Source: an uncultured Bacteroidota bacterium (lineage in GTDB: Bacteria; Bacteroidota; Bacteroidia; Chitinophagales; Chitinophagaceae). Taken from it: DNA of 5,482 nucleotides. The DNA lies in the NCBI GenBank assembly GCA_903879995.1, contig CAIRNW010000164.1, positions 1 through 5,482 of the forward strand, given 5' to 3'. The stretch's first letter is position 1; each line of letters begins with the position of its first letter. Position numbers and translations under genes: made by a program. Shown here one piece after another: positions 1 to 4,169 of this stretch. Below the pieces are notes generated by a model. That model was not told the DNA's origin. It did not search any database and was given only the letters and a program-made list of their open reading frames with translations.

Positions 1-16
1 ACTGAGCTACCGCACC
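1..16 (-). tRNA. 5' end of a tRNA gene, cut by the left edge
   Basis: Read on the minus strand from base 16 to base 1, the sequence is GGTGCGG, then TA, then GCTC, then AGT. This is the start of a canonical tRNA: a 7-nt acceptor strand, U8 and A9, the 5' half of the D stem (GCTC) and the A14-G15 start of the D loop. Only 16 nt are inside the window, so the anticodon, and hence the amino acid, cannot be read. The matching acceptor 3' strand should read CCGCACC just left of the window. A Bacteroidota-type promoter stands at the right distance upstream, which supports the call. A chance match to this pattern is possible but unlikely. Confidence 0.75.
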
Positions 17-43
17 ATCCAGTCTCATTTTCAGAGCGGATTG

Positions 44-74
44 CAAATATAGGTTTCAAAAATCAACTTGGCAA
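44..74 (-). promoter_or_regulatory. Putative promoter of the left-edge tRNA gene
   Basis: On the minus strand, TTG (74-72) is followed after 20 nt by TATATTTG (51-44). This is an exact match to the Bacteroidota -7 consensus TAnnTTTG, with a -33 TTG at the usual spacing. Transcription would start near base 37-38, giving a short leader of about 20 nt before the tRNA 5' end at base 16, which RNase P would remove. The consensus is established for Bacteroides and Flavobacterium. Its use here is inferred from sequence and position only. Confidence 0.55.
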
Positions 75-156
75 GTCCAAAGCAACATCAACTTTCCTTA
101 ATAAATCCCGCGTCTCGGTTGATTTTCACTGGGATTAAAGTTTGTGGGCATTTAAA

Positions 157-179
157 TTGCAACTAAATTACAGTTGCAA
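157..179. promoter_or_regulatory. Perfect inverted repeat before hicA, likely HicB operator
   Basis: Arm TTGCAACT (157-164) and its exact reverse complement AGTTGCAA (172-179) are separated by 7 bp (AAATTAC). The repeat ends two bases before the hicA ATG. Each arm contains the self-complementary hexamer TTGCAA, and the two hexamers start 17 bp apart. HicB-type antitoxins with ribbon-helix-helix domains bind palindromes in their own promoter region as dimers and repress the operon, so this is the natural operator. In RNA the same arms could form an 8-bp hairpin next to the start codon and lower hicA translation. Both readings are inferences; the dyad itself is plain in the sequence. Confidence 0.6.
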
Positions 180-180
180 A

Positions 181-438
181 ATGTCGATTCATGACAAGCT
201 AAAAAATCGAATAAGAAGAAAACCCTCAGACTTTAGTTTTAAAGAACTTAGAACACTATTAAATGGGCTGGGATATGTTGAGGAGCAAGGTGGTCAGACT
301 GGAGGCTCAAGGGTTACTTTCTATAATAACAAACTAAACCACATCATAAAGCTACATCGACCTCATCCGGGTAATATTTTAAAGAAATATCAAGTAAAGC
401 AAATTTTAGATTCTCTTCTTAACCAGAAATTATTATGA
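181..438 (+). CDS. hicA: HicA-family toxin (mRNA interferase) of a type II toxin-antitoxin system
   Basis: An 85-residue basic protein of HicA/YcfA type, a small double-stranded-RNA-binding-fold toxin that cleaves mRNA in cells when free of its antitoxin. Visible family features are a basic N-terminus (KLKNRIRRKPSDF, 6-18), helix SFKELRTLLNGLGY (19-32), the GGSRVTFY strand (41-48), the IKLHRPHPG segment (56-64) and the closing helix LKKYQVKQILDSLL (67-80). The ATG at 181 is chosen because homologues start just before the DKL segment. An in-frame TTG at 142 would translate through the inverted repeat and add 13 residues unlike the family. The residue after Gly-Ser, a catalytic His in classical HicA, is Arg44 here, so the active His may be His59 or His62 in LHRPHP. 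The stop overlaps the hicB start by 4 nt (ATGA), which suggests translational coupling. The gene is A/T-rich compared with genes to its right. Confidence 0.85.
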   Translation: MSIHDKLKNRIRRKPSDFSFKELRTLLNGLGYVEEQGGQTGGSRVTFYNNKLNHIIKLHRPHPGNILKKYQVKQILDSLLNQKLL

Positions 439-845
439 ACAACAACTTACTATCATATAAAGGATTTTACGGATCAGTGAATTTTAGTGCTGCTGATGAT
501 GTTTTTTATGGAAAGGTAGAAGGGGTACAAGATTTGGTTTCATTTGAGGGGGCTACTGTGAAAGAACTAAGGCAAGAATTTCAAAAGGCAGTAGAAGACT
601 ATATTTCGTTTTGTAAAAAAAACGGTAATCCTGTTCAAAAAAGTCTGATGGGGTCATTTAATATTCGAATCAAACCCGATATTCATCAGCGAGCAGCGCT
701 TGTTGCTCTTCAAAAAAATATATCGTTGAACCAATTAGTGCAACAAGCGATTGAGAGAGAATTATCTCTGGTTGATGAGAAAGTGGAAACATATAGTTCT
801 AAGGGAGTAGTAAATAAAAAGGTTTCCAATAGATCAAAGGGTTAA
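435..845 (+). CDS. hicB: HicB-family antitoxin with C-terminal ribbon-helix-helix domain
   Basis: A 136-residue protein with the two-part structure of HicB antitoxins. Residues about 7-65 form the partial RNase-H-like fold that neutralises HicA (YKGFYGSVNFS, then DDVFYGKVEGV at 21-31, LVSFEGATVKEL at 34-45, and a helix to DYISFCKK). Residues about 73-110 form a ribbon-helix-helix DNA-binding domain: strand GSFNIRIKPDIH, helix QRAALVALQK, then SLNQLVQQAIEREL. The last 25 residues are a polar, Lys/Ser-rich tail that looks disordered. It follows hicA in the usual toxin-first order with a 4-nt overlap and no Shine-Dalgarno sequence, so it probably depends on hicA translation. HicB binds HicA as an inhibitor, and the pair likely represses the operon through the dyad at 157-179. 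Base composition is low in G+C: bases 601-660 have 18 of 60, against 27 of 60 for 1561-1620 in the endonuclease gene. This fits a recently acquired module. Confidence 0.85.
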   Translation: MNNNLLSYKGFYGSVNFSAADDVFYGKVEGVQDLVSFEGATVKELRQEFQKAVEDYISFCKKNGNPVQKSLMGSFNIRIKPDIHQRAALVALQKNISLNQLVQQAIERELSLVDEKVETYSSKGVVNKKVSNRSKG

Positions 846-873
846 TCACATAATCCCAAACGTTCTTTTCCCG

Positions 874-881
874 TATTTTTG
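874..881 (+). promoter_or_regulatory. Possible -7 promoter box for the endonuclease gene
   Basis: TATTTTTG matches the Bacteroidota -7 consensus TAnnTTTG exactly and ends 19 nt before the ATG at 901. Transcription would begin near 888 with a leader of about 13 nt. I see no TTG at the -33 position (around 848-857), which weakens the call. The box lies in the 55-bp gap after hicB, and no terminator hairpin separates the two genes, so some read-through from hicAB is also possible. Confidence 0.4.
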
Positions 882-900
882 AGCTCCCAACCCCCTCAAA

Positions 901-1791
901 ATGCGGAAAAACCTCCTGCTTTCTCTGTTTTTTTCTCTTGTTTTTTTGACGGCTTGTAAAAAAGATCTTCCGGATAATGGCAATACCAATCCGCCGGTCC
1001 CAACGTTAACCGACAACGATCATATTCTTCCGGGAAATCCCACCAACGCGCAAACCAACGCAACATACACTACTAATTACTTAAAGGACTACGGGTATTA
1101 TAAAATCAGTTACAACAGTGCGATGGGAACTCCTAATTGGGTAGCTTGGCATTTGCAAAGTGAGGACATGGGTTCTGCTCCTCGCCAGGATGATTTTCGT
1201 TCGGACAATACCTTACCTAGCGCGTGGTACAGAGTTGTGAGTACCAGTTATTCAGGATCAGGTTTTGATCGTGGTCATAATTGTCCTTCTGCTGATCGCA
1301 CTTCTACTATTGCGGCCAACTCTTCTACTTTCTATATGACCAATATGATTCCGCAAGCCCCTACGCTCAATCAGGGTCCTTGGGCTGGTCTTGAGAATCA
1401 TATTCGTGCTAACATGGTGGGCACCTCCAATGAAGCCTGGATTTACATGGGTAATTATGGTAATGCAGGTGGAGTAGGAAGTAATGGACAATTTTCTGTA
1501 ATTGATAATGGCAAAGTTCGTGTGCCTTCTAAAGTTTGGAAAGTGGTGGTAGTGATTCCAAAAGGAAACAGTGATATCAATCGGATAGATCGCAACGCAA
1601 CGGTGCTTTGTGTGAGCATGCCGAATGATAACCGATTATATACTACGGGTAATCAAACTGCCTGGCGCAATTATATTGTATCTGTAAGCACCCTTGAAAT
1701 TGAATCTACATCCAATGGAACAGCGCTTTCACTTTTTTCCAATATTCCCGAGGCGGAACGCACGGTTCTCAAGTCAAAGATTTACCAATAG
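901..1791 (+). CDS. Secreted lipoprotein DNA/RNA non-specific endonuclease (NucA/Serratia nuclease family)
   Basis: A 296-residue beta-beta-alpha-metal nuclease that cuts DNA and RNA without sequence preference. The N-terminus is a lipoprotein signal: Arg3-Lys4, a hydrophobic stretch LLLSLFFSLVF, and lipobox LTAC with lipidated Cys19. Residues 20-55 are a Pro/Asn/Thr-rich linker. The catalytic domain spans about 56-296. It holds the DRGH motif (123-126, general base His126), FYMTNMIPQ (144-152), then LNQGPW (156-161) with metal-binding Asn157, and Glu165 in GLENH, matching Serratia nuclease His89, Asn119 and Glu127. The later strands KVWKVVVVIP (211-220) and LCVSMPNDN (236-244) fit the family. 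All catalytic residues are present, so it should be active in the periplasm or on the cell surface. The residues after Cys19 (Lys-Lys-Asp) resemble the surface-export signal of Bacteroidota lipoproteins. Likely roles are use of extracellular DNA as a nutrient or biofilm turnover (inference). Its stop lies 3 bp from the convergent asparaginase stop. Confidence 0.9.
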   Translation: MRKNLLLSLFFSLVFLTACKKDLPDNGNTNPPVPTLTDNDHILPGNPTNAQTNATYTTNYLKDYGYYKISYNSAMGTPNWVAWHLQSEDMGSAPRQDDFRSDNTLPSAWYRVVSTSYSGSGFDRGHNCPSADRTSTIAANSSTFYMTNMIPQAPTLNQGPWAGLENHIRANMVGTSNEAWIYMGNYGNAGGVGSNGQFSVIDNGKVRVPSKVWKVVVVIPKGNSDINRIDRNATVLCVSMPNDNRLYTTGNQTAWRNYIVSVSTLEIESTSNGTALSLFSNIPEAERTVLKSKIYQ

Positions 1792-1794
1792 AGA

Positions 1795-2283
1795 TTATTT
1801 GATCTCCTCGAAAAGTCCGGTTTGTTTATTCTTACGAACATTATTGCCGTAAAACCATCTCCCGTTCATCGCAACATAGGTTCCAGCGGGAAGTGTTTGT
1901 GCAAAGGCAAGTGCACTCCCTAAATTGAATAAACCATCCGAGCTACCGAATTTAATTGGAATCATAGCGCCAGTTAGCACAATCGTTTTTCCTTTAACTT
2001 TCTCTGCTAGTAAGCGGGCTGTTTCAGCCATGGTATCGGTGCCGTGTGTAATAACTATTTGTTCTTCCTCACAACTATTACATTGATGAACAATCAACTC
2101 GCGATCCTCGTCGGTCATTTCAAGGCTATCGATCATCATCAGGGTGCGTATTTCAACGGGGACTTTGCTGCGACCCATCTCCAGCAGGTCATGCATATGG
2201 GTGTCCTTGAAAAATAGTTGTCCGGTGAGCTCGTTGTACTCTTTATCGAAAGTGCCACCGGTAATAAGAATGCGGACGGCCAT
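1795..2283 (-). CDS. Single-domain L-asparaginase-like protein (type I/II asparaginase N-terminal domain only)
   Basis: A 162-residue protein equal to the N-terminal domain of bacterial asparaginases, which hydrolyse asparagine to aspartate and ammonia. Compared with E. coli AnsB (about 330 residues), it keeps TGGTFD (8-13, nucleophile Thr11 for Thr12), MIDSLEM (50-56, Ser53 for Ser58), HGTDTM (80-85, Thr82-Asp83 for Thr89-Asp90), LTGAMIP (103-109), SSDGLFN (114-120) and a Lys at 151 that aligns with Lys162. The entire C-terminal domain is missing; in the tetramer it supplies residues to a neighbour's active site. The coding sequence ends cleanly, with no C-terminal-domain sequence beyond the stop, so this is a short family member rather than a fresh truncation. 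An in-frame ATG at 2313 would add ten residues before the family start; the ATG at 2283 puts MAVRILITGGT at the N-terminus as expected. There is no signal peptide, so it is cytoplasmic. Substrate and activity are uncertain. Confidence 0.85.
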   Translation of the reverse strand: MAVRILITGGTFDKEYNELTGQLFFKDTHMHDLLEMGRSKVPVEIRTLMMIDSLEMTDEDRELIVHQCNSCEEEQIVITHGTDTMAETARLLAEKVKGKTIVLTGAMIPIKFGSSDGLFNLGSALAFAQTLPAGTYVAMNGRWFYGNNVRKNKQTGLFEEIK

Positions 2284-2333
2284 GTAAAAAAATTTATCGT
2301 GAAGGTAGGGCAAGCCGCGGAGAGATCATTTAG

Positions 2334-2341
2334 TAACTTTG
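2334..2341 (+). promoter_or_regulatory. Possible -7 promoter box pointing toward the 516-residue protein gene
   Basis: TAACTTTG matches TAnnTTTG exactly and is followed by TGAAAC. No TTG stands at the usual -33 distance, so only half of the signal is present. Transcription would begin near 2347, leaving a leader of about 220 nt before the ATG at 2570. I see no exact match to the box closer to that gene, which makes this the best plus-strand candidate in the spacer. Confidence 0.35.
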
Positions 2342-2451
2342 TGAAACAAAAAAGGCCCTTCCGTAGAAACGGACTGACCTCTAACGATTGCTTGCCATAT
2401 GAAAATCTTGCGCCGGAGCGAAAGCGATAAATCGATTGTTAAGAACAGATA

Positions 2452-2483
2452 CAAAACTAGCCCTGGAGCTAAGGCTTGTCAAA
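2452..2483 (-). promoter_or_regulatory. Putative promoter of the asparaginase gene
   Basis: On the minus strand, TTTG (2483-2480) is followed after 20 nt by TAGTTTTG (2459-2452). Both elements match the Bacteroidota consensus exactly (TTTG at -33, TAnnTTTG at -7) at the expected spacing. The start point would be near 2445, giving the asparaginase-like gene a leader of about 160 nt. That leader includes the hairpin at 2360-2373 followed by a T-run (complement of 2348-2353). The match is the best promoter in the window, but the long leader leaves room for doubt. Confidence 0.5.
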
Positions 2484-2529
2484 TCAACTAATCGGGTTTT
2501 ATCGCATGGCTAACGGGGGGTGAATCGTT

Positions 2530-2556
2530 CAAAACCCTTGTCCCACAAGGATTTTG
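2530..2556. repeat. Imperfect long inverted repeat 13 bp before the 516-residue protein gene
   Basis: Outer arms CAAAA (2530-2534) and TTTTG (2552-2556) and inner arms CCTTGT (2536-2541) and ACAAGG (2545-2550) are each perfectly complementary. One C/A mismatch lies between them, and a 3-bp CCC centre separates the arms, giving 11 of 12 possible pairs. It could be the operator of a dimeric regulator or a leader hairpin that controls translation of the downstream gene. It is not a typical intrinsic terminator, because the T-run is part of the stem. Confidence 0.5.
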
Positions 2557-2569
2557 GCTCAACCAACTT

Positions 2570-4120
2570 ATGATGTCCAACCGCGGAACTGACATATTAT
2601 TTCAATTGATCAAGTCGCTTGAAAAGGCAGAAAAACGCCATTTTAAGCTCTATATCAAACGCAGTTCTGGCAAAGCGGATCTCAAAGTGGTGCGTTTATT
2701 TGATGCGATCGATAAGCTTACTGAATACGATGACAAGGCATTGCTGAAAAAATTATCCGGGTTTACAAAACCGCAACTTTCTAACTTAAAAAATCATCTC
2801 TATAAAGAAATCCTATCCAGTTTACGCTTATTGAAAAGCACCGATAGTATCGATTTACAGTTGAGTGAATTTTATGACAATGCGCATATTCTTTATAAAA
2901 AGGGGTTGTTCTTACAAAGCCTTCGTTTGATTGATCGGGCCAAAGAAATGGCAAGAACCAACCGAAAAAACAACATCCTGCCACAGCTCTTGGCATTGGA
3001 AAAACGAATTGAGAGTTTACATATTACGCGAAACATACAGCATCGCGCCCACACGTTAGCAGAGGAGGTCAATGAAGTAAATCTGCATATTGACAGAGTA
3101 GGGCGTTTATCAAATCTTTCATTAAAGCTTTTTGCCTGGTATGTGGAACATGGGCATGCGCGTAATGAGGCGGACGAAAAAGACATTCGTGCTTTTTTGA
3201 AAGAGAGTTTACCTGCCGATGTTCATACGCTAGATGGATTCTATGAGCAGCTGTATTATTTTCAAAGTATTACCTGGTATGCTTTTATCCGCCAGGATTT
3301 TCTACAATACTATCGCTACTCTCAAAAGTGGGTGGATTTATTTCGAAACAATCCGGAAATGATTCGGGTTGAAACCGGGCATTATATCAAAGGGATTCAT
3401 CAACTCTTGAATGCACATTTTGATTTACGCAATCACAAAAAATTTAAAGAAACGCTTAGTTTTTTTGAATCGGTTTCAAAATTGACTCGAATACGGGAGA
3501 ACGACAACTTCAGAGTTCAATGTTTCATTTACTTGAGCACCGCGCGTATCAATCAGCATTTTATACAAGGTAGTTTTACAGAAGGCGTAAGGATGATACC
3601 TTCTATGAAAAAAGAGTTGACAAAGAATGTTCTTTTTCTGGATACCCATCACGAGATGGTGCTGAACTATAAGTTTGCGATGCTTTATTTTGGCAGTGGA
3701 GATTTTGGGCGTTGTATTGACCATCTTCAACCCATTATTAATAGCAATACGTCTCTCCGATACGATCTGCAATGCTATGCGCGTTTATTACACTTGATTG
3801 CCCATTATGAACTGGGAAACGATATGTTGATGGAATCGCTGACCAAGTCAGTGTATCGATTTATGTCTCGTTTAAAAAACTTTACGGCAGTGGAAGAGGC
3901 TATGTTAAATTATCTCCGCCGTTCTATCACCCTTCGTCCTCGGGAACTGGGTGCTGCGTTCAAAGACTTATTGAATCAGATCAAGCACCTCGAAAAAAAT
4001 CGTTTTCAAACTCGGGCCTTTGCCTACTTGGATGTAATCTCCTGGCTGGAAGCCAGACTCAGCGGAAAATCCATGGGTGAGGTGATTCGTGAAAAGTACC
4101 TGGCCAGTAAGCATCGCTAA
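2570..4120 (+). CDS. Conserved-type all-helical (TPR-like) protein of unknown function
   Basis: I cannot assign a function to this 516-residue protein. It has no signal peptide or membrane segment and should be cytoplasmic. The N-terminal 90 residues are basic and compact (LIKSLEKAEKRHFKLYIKR at 13-31, DDKALLKKL at 54-62, then KPQLSNLKNHLYKEILSSLRLL at 67-88) and look like a separate helical module. The rest is paired amphipathic helices of about 35 residues with the aromatic and Ala/Leu spacing of TPR or related alpha-solenoids, for example FYDNAHILYKKGLFLQSLRL (101-120) and MVLNYKFAMLYFGSGDFGRC (363-382). Such proteins usually act as binding scaffolds. I recall similar N-termini in hypothetical proteins of Chitinophagaceae, but could not check this. 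The start is ATGATG; the second ATG (2573) is equally plausible. The helicase gene follows after 49 bp on the same strand, so joint transcription is likely. Regulation may involve the dyad at 2530-2556. Confidence 0.8.
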   Translation: MMSNRGTDILFQLIKSLEKAEKRHFKLYIKRSSGKADLKVVRLFDAIDKLTEYDDKALLKKLSGFTKPQLSNLKNHLYKEILSSLRLLKSTDSIDLQLSEFYDNAHILYKKGLFLQSLRLIDRAKEMARTNRKNNILPQLLALEKRIESLHITRNIQHRAHTLAEEVNEVNLHIDRVGRLSNLSLKLFAWYVEHGHARNEADEKDIRAFLKESLPADVHTLDGFYEQLYYFQSITWYAFIRQDFLQYYRYSQKWVDLFRNNPEMIRVETGHYIKGIHQLLNAHFDLRNHKKFKETLSFFESVSKLTRIRENDNFRVQCFIYLSTARINQHFIQGSFTEGVRMIPSMKKELTKNVLFLDTHHEMVLNYKFAMLYFGSGDFGRCIDHLQPIINSNTSLRYDLQCYARLLHLIAHYELGNDMLMESLTKSVYRFMSRLKNFTAVEEAMLNYLRRSITLRPRELGAAFKDLLNQIKHLEKNRFQTRAFAYLDVISWLEARLSGKSMGEVIREKYLASKHR

Positions 4121-4169
4121 ATTATTCCACAACTCCTCGTACGGTCCTTTTTCCCTTTAACTTGCGCGC

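Larger units (their letters stand above)
2284..2569. other. Divergent intergenic spacer with regulatory signals, no gene recognised
   Basis: This 286-bp stretch separates the asparaginase gene (leftward) from the 516-residue protein gene (rightward). It holds a plus-strand -7-like box at 2334, a complete minus-strand promoter-like pair at 2452-2483, a small hairpin TCCGT-AGAA-ACGGA (2360-2373) and a long dyad at 2530-2556. The only small reading frame with an ATG that I noted, 2399-2491, would encode 30 residues of no recognisable kind. I compared the stretch with tRNA, tmRNA, SRP RNA and RNase P RNA hallmarks and saw none. A structured RNA of another class cannot be excluded by eye. Confidence 0.6.

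Noticed and set aside
137..144. AAAGTTTG as a -7 box for hicA
   Set aside because: The first base deviates from TAnnTTTG and the nearest TTG (119-121) is only 15 nt upstream. The position would suit hicA, but the evidence is too weak to list as a feature.
142..180. In-frame TTG start that would extend HicA by 13 residues
   Set aside because: It would translate the inverted repeat and give residues unlike the family N-terminus; the ATG at 181 fits homologues better.
1258..1491. Minus-strand 77-codon reading frame inside the nuclease gene
   Set aside because: It lies opposite the conserved DRGH and LNQG catalytic region and its product has no recognisable features.
2348..2373. Minus-strand hairpin (TCCGT/ACGGA) followed by a T-run, as an intrinsic terminator or attenuator
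   Set aside because: The stem is only 5 bp and six other bases lie between stem and T-run, so it does not have terminator geometry. It could matter only if the asparaginase leader really starts near 2445.
2218..2430. Plus-strand 70-codon reading frame across the asparaginase start and spacer
   Set aside because: It is antisense to the asparaginase N-terminus for much of its length, and the rest is low-complexity spacer translation without family resemblance.
2459..2476. AGCC/GGCT stem in the spacer as part of a structured RNA gene
   Set aside because: A 4-bp stem with a 10-nt loop is expected by chance, and no tRNA, tmRNA, SRP or RNase P hallmark accompanies it.
2399..2491. Possible 30-residue small protein in the spacer, starting MKILRRSESDK
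   Set aside because: It is too short to judge, has no ribosome-binding signal and no recognisable motif; kept only as part of the spacer description.
2781..3186. Two minus-strand reading frames opposite the helical-protein gene
   Set aside because: They are antisense to a long intact coding region with consistent helical protein sequence, and their products are Cys/Ser/Phe-rich without known domains.
3476..3772. Minus-strand 98-codon reading frame inside the helical-protein gene
   Set aside because: Shadow of the real coding strand; no family features and no start signal.
4121..4169. Separate promoter for the helicase (TAACTTGC at 4158-4165)
   Set aside because: Only a partial match to TAnnTTTG, and it would place the start point on or after the ATG. 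Transcription from upstream is simpler.
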